The notes under the pieces: generated by a model | Seen by the model: the letters and a program-made list of their open reading frames with translations, nothing else | Databases searched by the model: none | What the model was told of the DNA's origin: nothing | Translations under genes and position numbers: made by a program | Shown here: piece after piece, positions 1 through 8,857 of the stretch | Numbering within the stretch: position 1 is the stretch's first letter | Layout of the letters: every line of letters begins with the position of its first letter | NCBI GenBank assembly: GCA_947504605.1 | Contig: CANNJE010000003.1 | Span: forward strand, 18,983-82,982 | Origin: Chitinophagaceae bacterium | GTDB taxonomy: Bacteria > Bacteroidota > Bacteroidia > Chitinophagales > Chitinophagaceae | Direction: 5' to 3' | Length of the DNA stretch: 64,000 nt

Positions 1-537
1 AACGGTGCTAATATTACTGATGGGTTGGATGGCTTGGCAACGGGTGTATGCGCTACCATAGGGATTTGTCTGGGCATATTTGCTTATGTAAGTGGCAATA
101 TCAAGTTTGCCGAATACCTTAATATTATGTATATCCCCAATCTTGGAGAGCTTAGCATTTTTATTGCTGCCTTTGTGGGGGCCTGTATTGGATTTTTATG
201 GTACAATTCTTATCCGGCGCAGGTTTTTATGGGAGATACAGGAAGCCTTGCACTTGGAGGTATAATTGCATCCCTGGCAATTATTGTTCGTAAAGAATTA
301 TTGATACCAATTTTTTGCCTGGTGTTTTTTGTAGAGTTGCTGAGTGTGATGATACAGGTAAGTTATTTTAAATATACCAAACGAAAATATGGAGAAGGGA
401 AGAGGGTTTTCTTAATGAGTCCTCTGCATCACCATTATCAAAAGTTGGGATATCATGAAAGTAAAATTGCAGTACGTTTCTGGATTATAACAATATTGTG
501 CGTTGCGATGGCTATTGTTACTTTAAAGTTACGTTGA
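1..537 (+). CDS. mraY: Phospho-N-acetylmuramoyl-pentapeptide-transferase, C-terminal part (5' end outside window)
   Basis: Frame is open from base 1 ([15 protein letters not shown]...[12 protein letters not shown]...[22 protein letters not shown]), with classic MraY motifs; followed by murD. Confidence 0.96.
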   Translation, partial: NGANITDGLDGLATGVCATIGICLGIFAYVSGNIKFAEYLNIMYIPNLGELSIFIAAFVGACIGFLWYNSYPAQVFMGDTGSLALGGIIASLAIIVRKELLIPIFCLVFFVELLSVMIQVSYFKYTKRKYGEGKRVFLMSPLHHHYQKLGYHESKIAVRFWIITILCVAMAIVTLKLR

Positions 538-796
538 CAAATGATTTTTGAAAAACCGCTAACTGTTTAAATCTGAACGTTAGTTTTTCAATCATCAAAA
601 GTCTTAATATCTGTGAAACCAAATTGGCCGATTAAATGCCATACTGTTGAAGAGCCTTTTTTTAATTAAGCCACGGGAATAAATGTTGTCCTGTAATCTT
701 AATACTGTTGAAAAACCTTTTTATTTTAAAAGCACTAATGTATTAGTGTTTGTAAAACGTACGATGTTGAAATCTATTGTGTAAAGTTTAAATAGA

Positions 797-2137
797 ATGA
801 AAAAAAGCATTGTTATACTTGGGGCAGCAGAAAGCGGAGTAGGTGCAGCCATTTTGGCAAAGCAAAAAGGTTATGATGTTTTTGTGAGTGATGGAGGAAA
901 AATTAACGATCACTTTAAGGAGGAAATGGTCTTATACAATATTGATTTTGAAGAAGGGAAACATACAGAAGAAAGGATTTTGAATTGTGATGAGGTAATG
1001 AAGAGTCCGGGGATTTCGGAAATGGTTGCGATTGTGAAAAAGATACGTGAAAAGAATATTCCGGTGATAAGCGAAATAGAGCTGGCGTATAGGTATAAAG
1101 CCAACAGCATTATCATAGCAGTTACCGGAAGTAATGGAAAAACTACCACAGCGTCGCTTATCTATCATATTTGCAGGCATGCAGAAAAAGATTGCGCATT
1201 GGTGGGAAATATTGGGATATCATTTGCAAAGCAGGTGGCATTGGATCCTAAAAAAATGTATGTAGCAGAGATTAGTTCTTTTCAGTTAGATGATATTAAA
1301 ACATTCAGGCCGGATGTGGCAGTATTGACAAACATAACAGAGGATCATTTGGATCGCTACGACTATAAAGTGGAAAATTATATTCATAGCAAATTCAGGA
1401 TTGCCGAGAACCAACTAGAGTCTGATGTATTTATTTATAACCTTGACGATCAAACAACAAAAAAATATATAAACAATTATTCTATAAAATCATTACTAGC
1501 CCCCATAACCATGAGTAAAGAACTACCACAAGGAGCCTATCTAGCAAATGCTAAAATGCACCTTAAATGGAAAAATGAAGAAATGCAGATGAGTATAGAT
1601 GACTTTACATTAAAAGGAAAACATAATCAGTACAACAGTATGGCTGCAAGTATGGCTGCAACAGCAGTGGATATAAGAAAGGAGAAAATTCGGGAAGCAC
1701 TACAAACTTTTGAGAGTCTCGAACACAGGATGGAGCCAGTAAGTGTTATTAAGGGAATCACATTTATTAATGACAGCAAAGCAACCAATGTAAACAGTAC
1801 CTGGTATGCATTGGAAAGCATGAACAATCCTGTAATTCTAATTCTGGGTGGCGTAGATAAAGGCAACGACTATAGTTTACTGAAAGAACTTGTACAAGAA
1901 AAAGTAAAAGCCATTGTCTGTATGGGAACAGATAATAGGAAGATTCATGAGGCTTTTGGTGATATCGTTTCACTGATTGTGAATACTGAAAATGCTGCAG
2001 ATGCTGTACAAGCTGCCTATCATTTTGGAAATAAAGGCGATGTGGTATTGTTAAGTCCTGCATGTGCAAGTTTTGATCTTTTTAAAAATTATGAAGACAG
2101 AGGAAACCAGTTTAAACAAGCTGTGAAGGATTTGTAG
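797..2137 (+). CDS. murD: UDP-N-acetylmuramoylalanine--D-glutamate ligase
   Basis: Mur ligase ATP motif VTGSNGKTTTASL, NDSKATNVNSTWYALES, LLSPACASFDLFKNYEDRG; position in the cluster. Confidence 0.96.
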   Translation: MKKSIVILGAAESGVGAAILAKQKGYDVFVSDGGKINDHFKEEMVLYNIDFEEGKHTEERILNCDEVMKSPGISEMVAIVKKIREKNIPVISEIELAYRYKANSIIIAVTGSNGKTTTASLIYHICRHAEKDCALVGNIGISFAKQVALDPKKMYVAEISSFQLDDIKTFRPDVAVLTNITEDHLDRYDYKVENYIHSKFRIAENQLESDVFIYNLDDQTTKKYINNYSIKSLLAPITMSKELPQGAYLANAKMHLKWKNEEMQMSIDDFTLKGKHNQYNSMAASMAATAVDIRKEKIREALQTFESLEHRMEPVSVIKGITFINDSKATNVNSTWYALESMNNPVILILGGVDKGNDYSLLKELVQEKVKAIVCMGTDNRKIHEAFGDIVSLIVNTENAADAVQAAYHFGNKGDVVLLSPACASFDLFKNYEDRGNQFKQAVKDL

Positions 2138-2147
2138 AAAGGTTTTA

Positions 2148-3449
2148 ATGGCAGAATATAAAACGATATTAAATGAAATTTTTGGCACTTCACAAAATGA
2201 AGAGGCCGCAACGAATTCGCCCTTTGGTCGATTAGGGGGAGTGGATAGTTTTGTGCAAAAAACCAAAGGAGATCGGGTGATCTGGGCAATTGTTGTTTTA
2301 CTTACGCTTGCCAGTTTATTGCTCGTTTATAGCAGTACTGGTTCGCTGGCATATCGCATGAGTAAGAGCACGGAGAGTTATTTGTTTAAACAATTTGCAT
2401 TTATCATTCTCGGAATAATCGTAATATACTGGGCACACAGAATTAATTATACTATTTATTCGAAAGTAGCCAAAGTGTTGTTTATTATTTCAATACCATT
2501 ATTATTATACACGTTGTTTTTTGGAGTACAGTTAAATGCAGGAAGCCGGTGGATAAAACTACCGGTGATCAATATGACTTTTCAAACATCAGATCTTGCA
2601 AAATTGGCTTTGTTTATGTACATGAGCAGGCTGCTGAGTCGCAAGCAATTGGTAATTAAGGATTTTAAAAATGGGTTTTTACCAATCATTATTCCGGTAG
2701 CAATTATTTGTGTTCTTATAGCTCCAGCAAATTTATCTACGGCAATTTTAATTGGAGGCACCAGTATTTTACTCATGTTTATTGGAAGGGTGAGCACGAA
2801 ACATATTCTTGCAACGATAGGCATTGCTTTGATACCAGTTGTGTTTCTCTTAACCATTGCTGTAACTACTTATGATAAAGATGCTGGAGAAAGTAAAAAA
2901 TTACCTGCCATTTTATCTGCGGGGCGTATTCCAACATGGGTGAGCAGAATACAAACTTTTGTATACAGCAAAAAGGAAGATGACAATGAAAAATTGTACC
3001 AGATAAATCAGGCAAAAATTGCCATTGCAAACGGAGGTTGGATGGGTAGGGGACCTGGCAATAGTCAGGCACGGAATTTTTTACCACATAGTTATAGTGA
3101 TTTTATTTATGCTATTATTATCGAAGAGTATGGATTAGTAGGAGGGGCTGCGGTTATTTTTATTTACCTGCTTTTTTTGTTGAGATGTATACGCATTTAT
3201 CGAAAATGCCCATATGCATTTGGAGCATTTTTGGCACTTGCACTCAGTTTTATGTTGGTAATTCAGGCAATGGCAAATATGGCGGTAAATGTAAACCTGT
3301 TTCCAAATACAGGTGTAACACTTCCGCTGATTAGTATGGGAGGAAGCAGCTTTTTATTTACTTGTTTATCCATAGGAATCATTTTAAGTGTAGCAAGAAA
3401 CGTAGAACAACAAGAAGGCCAGGTGGCTGCAATAGCAGTTGAAAAATAA
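2148..3449 (+). CDS. ftsW: Lipid II polymerase / cell division protein FtsW (SEDS family)
   Basis: Polytopic SEDS protein; GRGPGNSQARNFLPHSYSDFIYAIIIEEYG and NTGVTLPLISMGGSSF motifs. Confidence 0.95.
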   Translation: MAEYKTILNEIFGTSQNEEAATNSPFGRLGGVDSFVQKTKGDRVIWAIVVLLTLASLLLVYSSTGSLAYRMSKSTESYLFKQFAFIILGIIVIYWAHRINYTIYSKVAKVLFIISIPLLLYTLFFGVQLNAGSRWIKLPVINMTFQTSDLAKLALFMYMSRLLSRKQLVIKDFKNGFLPIIIPVAIICVLIAPANLSTAILIGGTSILLMFIGRVSTKHILATIGIALIPVVFLLTIAVTTYDKDAGESKKLPAILSAGRIPTWVSRIQTFVYSKKEDDNEKLYQINQAKIAIANGGWMGRGPGNSQARNFLPHSYSDFIYAIIIEEYGLVGGAAVIFIYLLFLLRCIRIYRKCPYAFGAFLALALSFMLVIQAMANMAVNVNLFPNTGVTLPLISMGGSSFLFTCLSIGIILSVARNVEQQEGQVAAIAVEK

Positions 3450-3513
3450 ATTTTAGTGAGCCATATCACAATGTTCAACATTGATGTGTCACTCACTTTA
3501 ACACTAACAAAAC

Positions 3514-4665
3514 ATGAGCAGTGAAATAAACATAAAAGATTTTCAGGTTTCCGATTTGGGAACTGTAAATCGAATTGTCATTGCAGGAGGAGGAACAGGC
3601 GGTCATATTTTTCCAGCTATTGCAATAGCAAATGCAATAAAAAAAATAGCGCCTCAAACTCAAATACTTTTTGTAGGGGCATCTGGGAAAATGGAAATGG
3701 AAAAAGTGCCTCAGGCGGGATATGAAATTAAAGGAATTGATATCGCAGGTTTTAACAGAAGTTCTTTGATTAAAAATATTGGGCTGCCATTTAAGCTTGT
3801 TAAAAGTTTTTTTCAGGTAGCTGGAATTATTAAAAACTTTAAGCCAACAGCAGTGATTGGTGTGGGAGGTTATTCAAGCTTTCCTGTGTTGCGATATGCT
3901 CAAAGCAAAGGCATACCCACATTTATACATGAGAGTAATTCTTTTGCCGGAAAGAGTAATATCCTTTTGGGTAAAAAAGCTACCAGGGTATTCACCTCTG
4001 GGAATGGAATGGAAAAGTTCTTTTCTGCAAATAAGTTGACAGTTTCTGGTAACCCGGTAAGGCAAAGTATTGTAGCAAGCAAATTGTCAAAAGATGAAGC
4101 GTTGATTTTTTTTGGATTAAGCGCTGGCAAAAAAGTGGTTTTAAGTATTGGAGGAAGTTTGGGGGCAAAAAGTATTAATGAAGCCATTGATAAAGATTTT
4201 GATTTGTTTGGACAAAATAATTTGCAATTGATTTGGCAAACAGGAAAGCCTTACAAAGAAAAAGCGATAGGTCGGGCAGTTGGTAAGGACTATGTTTTTG
4301 TAAGTGATTTTATAACACAAATGGAATATGCATATGCTGCGGCAGATATAGTTATAAGCAGAAGTGGTGCAATGGCAATTGCAGAATTGTGCGTGGTAAA
4401 AAAGCCGGTTTTATTTGTTCCTTACCCTTTTGCAGCAGAAGATCATCAAACAGCAAATGCAAAAACTTTGGTAAATAAGCAGGCTGCAAAAATGATTTTG
4501 GATAATGAAGCGTTAGAAATGCTGGTTCCTTCTGTAATAGAACTTTCAAAGGATATTCTATTGCAGAACAGGTTGAAGGAAAATATAGCAAAGTTCGCAG
4601 TGACCGATGCTGACGTTAAAATTGCTGAAGAGATTTTGGAAATTTTAAGTAATAGTTCAAACTAA
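3514..4665 (+). CDS. murG: UDP-N-acetylglucosamine--N-acetylmuramyl-(pentapeptide) pyrophosphoryl-undecaprenol GlcNAc transferase
   Basis: AGGGTGGHIFPAIAIA, GVGGYSSFPVLRYA, SRSGAMAIAELCVVKKPVLFVPYPFAAEDHQT. Confidence 0.97.
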   Translation: MSSEINIKDFQVSDLGTVNRIVIAGGGTGGHIFPAIAIANAIKKIAPQTQILFVGASGKMEMEKVPQAGYEIKGIDIAGFNRSSLIKNIGLPFKLVKSFFQVAGIIKNFKPTAVIGVGGYSSFPVLRYAQSKGIPTFIHESNSFAGKSNILLGKKATRVFTSGNGMEKFFSANKLTVSGNPVRQSIVASKLSKDEALIFFGLSAGKKVVLSIGGSLGAKSINEAIDKDFDLFGQNNLQLIWQTGKPYKEKAIGRAVGKDYVFVSDFITQMEYAYAAADIVISRSGAMAIAELCVVKKPVLFVPYPFAAEDHQTANAKTLVNKQAAKMILDNEALEMLVPSVIELSKDILLQNRLKENIAKFAVTDADVKIAEEILEILSNSSN

Positions 4666-4695
4666 ATAAAAAATAAAAGTATTGCAGTTAATTAA

Positions 4696-6102
4696 ATGAC
4701 AGCACTTAATAAAATACCATCAGCAGTAAATGATTCGGCTTCAGGGGAAAGTCTGGAGGGGTCAGTTTACTTTCTAGGAATTGGTGGTATTGGAATGAGT
4801 GCATTGGCAAGATATTTTAACAGTAAGGGTGTTAAAGTAAGCGGATATGATAAAACGGCTACAACCCTCACACGGCAATTAGAAAAAGAAGGAATGCAAA
4901 TACATTATGAAGATAATGTACAGCTCATTGACAAAGAGGCAAAAATTGTAGTGTATACGCCTGCTATTCCTGCATCTCATGCCGAACTAAATTATTACAG
5001 AGATAATCATTATAGTTTGCTAAAACGCAGTGATGTATTGGGGTTAGTTACCAAACGTAATTTTAATATTTGTGTAGCTGGAACTCATGGCAAAACAACC
5101 ACCAGTGCTATGGTTGCTCATATTTTAAGAGATAGTGGTTATGGTTGTAATGCTTTTTTAGGTGGAATTGCAAGTAATTATAACAGTAATTTTTGGGGTA
5201 GTGAGAAAAATGTATGTGTAGCAGAAGCTGATGAATATGACCGTAGCTTTTTAAAATTAACTCCGGATGTAGCAGTGATTACGTCTATGGATGCGGATCA
5301 CTTGGATATTTATGGCACAGAAGAAAATATGCAGGATGCATTTGTAGCATTTACAAAAAAGATTAAAGCAGGAGGATTGCTTATTAGCAAAAAAGGATTA
5401 ATAAGGGCTGGTGATTTTGTAGCGACGAATAAAATGACTTACGCAGCCAATGATACTGGAGCTGATATTTATGCAACACAAGTAACTATAAAAAACGGCA
5501 GTTATTTTTTTGATGTTGTTATAAGCGATAGGGTTATTAAGGATGTGGAATTGAACATGGGCGGTCAACATAATATTGAAAATGCGATTGCAGCCATTGC
5601 TGTTGCAGCATATCTTAATATTGATGAACTTAAAATTAAAAAAGCAGTAGCCTCATTCGCTGGAGTGAAAAGAAGATTTGAATATATCATCAAAAGTGAA
5701 GACGTGGTAATGATCGATGATTATGCACATCATCCCGAAGAATTGAGAGCATTGATTAATGGCGCAAAAGAATTGTTTCCGACAAAAAAATGTACAGTGG
5801 TATTTCAGCCACACCTGTTTAGTCGTACAAAAGATCTTGCAGATGGTTTTGCAGAAGTGCTAAGTCTTTCAGATGAAACTATTTTGTTGCCAATATACCC
5901 TGCCAGGGAATTGCCTGTGCCGGGTGTGAGTAGTCAATTGATTTTGGATAAAATGGCCGGTAGTCATAATTCAATAAAGGAAAAAGAAGTATTACTGGAA
6001 TGGGTAAAAGAAAATAAAGTGGAACTATTTATTACAAGTGGAGCAGGAGATATTGACACACTTGTAGAGCCAATAAAAAAAAGTATAAATAACAGAAAGT
6101 GA
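4696..6102 (+). CDS. murC: UDP-N-acetylmuramate--L-alanine ligase
   Basis: FLGIGGIGMSALARYF, AGTHGKTTTSAMVAHIL, DDYAHHPEELRALI, FQPHLFSRTKDL. Confidence 0.97.
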   Translation: MTALNKIPSAVNDSASGESLEGSVYFLGIGGIGMSALARYFNSKGVKVSGYDKTATTLTRQLEKEGMQIHYEDNVQLIDKEAKIVVYTPAIPASHAELNYYRDNHYSLLKRSDVLGLVTKRNFNICVAGTHGKTTTSAMVAHILRDSGYGCNAFLGGIASNYNSNFWGSEKNVCVAEADEYDRSFLKLTPDVAVITSMDADHLDIYGTEENMQDAFVAFTKKIKAGGLLISKKGLIRAGDFVATNKMTYAANDTGADIYATQVTIKNGSYFFDVVISDRVIKDVELNMGGQHNIENAIAAIAVAAYLNIDELKIKKAVASFAGVKRRFEYIIKSEDVVMIDDYAHHPEELRALINGAKELFPTKKCTVVFQPHLFSRTKDLADGFAEVLSLSDETILLPIYPARELPVPGVSSQLILDKMAGSHNSIKEKEVLLEWVKENKVELFITSGAGDIDTLVEPIKKSINNRK

Positions 6103-7211
6103 ACAGGCCTAAATTAAGTATCAAAAAAATATTATTTACCATCCTGTGGTTATTCATAGGGGTGAGTGGTGTTGTGTTACTGGTAGCAGCTGTAAGGAGT
6201 AAGAATGAAAAAATCTGTAAAGGCATAGAAATAGAAATCAGTGGTGTTAGTAATAATTTTTTTATTGACAAGGCAGATGTACTCAGTATTGTTAAAAATT
6301 TTGCAGGCGGAATTCCTAAAGGGAAAACATTGAATGCATTTAATCTTGGTGCTATTGAAAGTAATCTTGAAAAAAATGTTTGGATAAAAAATGCAGAATT
6401 ATTCTTTGATAATAATGATTTGCTTAGAGTGTCAGTAGATGAACGGGAGCCAGTGGCAAGAATATTTTCAAAAAGTGGAGCAAGTTTTTATATAGACAGC
6501 AGTTTGATGGTTTTGCCACTTAGCGAAAAATTTTCTGCAAGGTTGCCGATGTTTACAGGATTTGAGCATAATCCAGGTTTTTTATCAAAGGCAGACACCG
6601 TTCTTTTGACAAGTGTGAAGGAACTGAGTTTAGCCCTGCAGGCGGATAGTTTTTTAATGGCTATGATCGACCAGGTAGACATTACTGCACAAAATAATTT
6701 TGAACTGATTCCTAAAATTGGAAATCAATTGATAGTTTTTGGAAATGCTGAAGATGTTTCTGAAAAATTAAATAAGCTGCGTTTGTTTTACAAATCTGTA
6801 ATTACAACTGCAGGCTGGAGCAAATACAGTGTAATTAACCTGCAATATAAAAACCAGATTGTTGCTAAAATTAAGGATGCCGCTGATAAGTCTTCTGATT
6901 CTCTGCGAGCTTTACAGATTATGCAGATTATTGCAGAAAGATCGGCAATGCAAGCTGCAGACTCTATGCAATTTTTTACACAGACTATAGAGCGGCCAAC
7001 AACAGATAGCACAATGATTCAGCAGTCTGTGCAAAGAGAAGATGAGCCGGAGCAAGCAACAGGAAATATAGAAATGCCTGCTGCAGCATCAACAAACCCC
7101 GGAAATAAAATTGTACAACCATTGAAGCAAGATTTTAAAAATACAGCAGCACCTAAAAAAATACCGGTAGTAAAGCCTCCTGTACAAAAGCCTAAGGCAG
7201 TGATGAATTAG
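6099..7211 (+). CDS. ftsQ: Cell division protein FtsQ/DivIB-like, long low-complexity C-terminal tail
   Basis: Single N-terminal TM, POTRA/FtsQ-like region (FFIDKADVLSIVKN...VDEREPVARIF); GTGA 4-nt overlap with murC; lies between murC and ftsA. Confidence 0.88.
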   Translation: MNRPKLSIKKILFTILWLFIGVSGVVLLVAAVRSKNEKICKGIEIEISGVSNNFFIDKADVLSIVKNFAGGIPKGKTLNAFNLGAIESNLEKNVWIKNAELFFDNNDLLRVSVDEREPVARIFSKSGASFYIDSSLMVLPLSEKFSARLPMFTGFEHNPGFLSKADTVLLTSVKELSLALQADSFLMAMIDQVDITAQNNFELIPKIGNQLIVFGNAEDVSEKLNKLRLFYKSVITTAGWSKYSVINLQYKNQIVAKIKDAADKSSDSLRALQIMQIIAERSAMQAADSMQFFTQTIERPTTDSTMIQQSVQREDEPEQATGNIEMPAAASTNPGNKIVQPLKQDFKNTAAPKKIPVVKPPVQKPKAVMN

Positions 7212-7360
7212 AGATTTTAGAAATGTTGCGGATGTAATTGAATGTTTAAAAATGAATTAGAAATGCTATTAAATGATGTTTAAAAGCAATGACCAGGAAA
7301 AATTAAAAAGACACAACACAAACAAACACATATAAACAAACAAACACTAAACTTACAACT

Positions 7361-8719
7361 ATGATTCAGGAACAACCCATTATTGTTGGATTAGATATCG
7401 GGACTACAAAAATAGCAGCGATTGCCGGTCGTAAAAATGAATTCGGCAAACTAGAAATACTCGGTTTTGGACGAGCTAATAGTAATGGAGTGCAGCATGG
7501 TATGGTGCTTAACATTGACCAAACTATCAAAGCAATTCAAACAGCTCTTGAAAACTGTTATGCTTCCAATCCTAATTTAGTCATCAACGAAGTATATGTT
7601 GGTATAGCAGGCCACCATATCAAAAGTCTCCAAACAAGAGGAGATATCGTTCGCCAAAATTTAGATGACGAAATTACACAGGTAGAAATAGACAGGTTGG
7701 TGGCAGATCAGTATCGTACATATATTCCAGCAGGAGATAAAATTATTGATGTTATTCCACAAGAGTTTACCGTAGATAATTTTCAAAATATACCAAACCC
7801 TATTGGTTACAGTGGCGTAAAAGTGGGAGCCAATTTTCATATTATTACAGGCGACAAGAATGCTATTCGTAACATTAATCGTAGTGTAGAAAAATCTGGA
7901 TTGGTTACAAAGGATCTGGTATTGCAACCACTGGCTTCCGCAGCAGCAGTGATGTGCGATCAGGATTTGGAAGCCGGAGTAGCTATAGTAGATATTGGTG
8001 GAGGAACTACTGACCTTGCTGTTTTTTATGAAGGCATTTTAAAACATACAGCGGTTATTCCTTTTGGTGGTGAAAATATTACCAATGATATTAAAACTGG
8101 TTTGGGTGTTTTGAAAACACAGGCTGAGCAAATGAAAATACAATTTGGAAGTGCATTGAGTGATGAGGCTAAAGCAAATGCTTTTATCACTATTCCAGGA
8201 TTGCGTGGTATGGCTCCAAAAGAAATTTCGGTTAAGAACCTGGCAAATATCATACAAGCACGTATGAGTGAGATTATGGATTTTGTAACCTATCATTTAA
8301 AACAGGTAGGATTGGATAACCGTATGCTCAATGGGGGTGTAATTCTTACAGGTGGCGGCTCTCAATTAAAACATCTGATCCAATTAACAGAATATGTTAC
8401 GGGATTAAATGCTAGAATTGGTTTCCCTAACGAACATCTAAGTGGTGGACATATAGACGAACTGGCTAAGCCAATGTACAGTACTTGTATTGGTTTGATT
8501 TTAAAAGGTTACAATGATTATGAGAACAAGAATAAACAAATGGCGCCCAATTTTACCAGAGTAGATCTTTCTAAACAGGCAGAGCAGCCAGTTGAAGAGG
8601 TTGAAATAGAGGAAGCAAACATTAAAATAAAGCCACGCAAAACATTACATGGTTTTATGGATAAATTTAAAACAAATCTGATTGAATTGTTTAAAGAAGA
8701 AGAAGATACAAAGTTTTAA
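7361..8719 (+). CDS. ftsA: Cell division protein FtsA
   Basis: VGLDIGTTKIAAIAG, VDIGGGTTDLAVFYEG, GVILTGGGSQLKHL actin-fold motifs; upstream of ftsZ. Confidence 0.96.
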   Translation: MIQEQPIIVGLDIGTTKIAAIAGRKNEFGKLEILGFGRANSNGVQHGMVLNIDQTIKAIQTALENCYASNPNLVINEVYVGIAGHHIKSLQTRGDIVRQNLDDEITQVEIDRLVADQYRTYIPAGDKIIDVIPQEFTVDNFQNIPNPIGYSGVKVGANFHIITGDKNAIRNINRSVEKSGLVTKDLVLQPLASAAAVMCDQDLEAGVAIVDIGGGTTDLAVFYEGILKHTAVIPFGGENITNDIKTGLGVLKTQAEQMKIQFGSALSDEAKANAFITIPGLRGMAPKEISVKNLANIIQARMSEIMDFVTYHLKQVGLDNRMLNGGVILTGGGSQLKHLIQLTEYVTGLNARIGFPNEHLSGGHIDELAKPMYSTCIGLILKGYNDYENKNKQMAPNFTRVDLSKQAEQPVEEVEIEEANIKIKPRKTLHGFMDKFKTNLIELFKEEEDTKF

Positions 8720-8857
8720 AAGAGCAAAGGAGAATGCGAAATAAAAGAATAGGGAGAACAATAGTAGTTAAATTGAATAAAGAGATGTTAGAACGACAAT
8801 CACATTAACAACAAGGAAAAAATAAATACAATACTTACTAACACAAAATATACAAAC

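Noticed and set aside
910-1180. Antisense ORFs inside murD (910..1149 and 932..1180), and similar opposite-strand ORFs throughout the track
   Set aside because: They lie wholly inside strongly supported genes, have no coherent motifs, and are expected from codon bias in AT-rich coding DNA.
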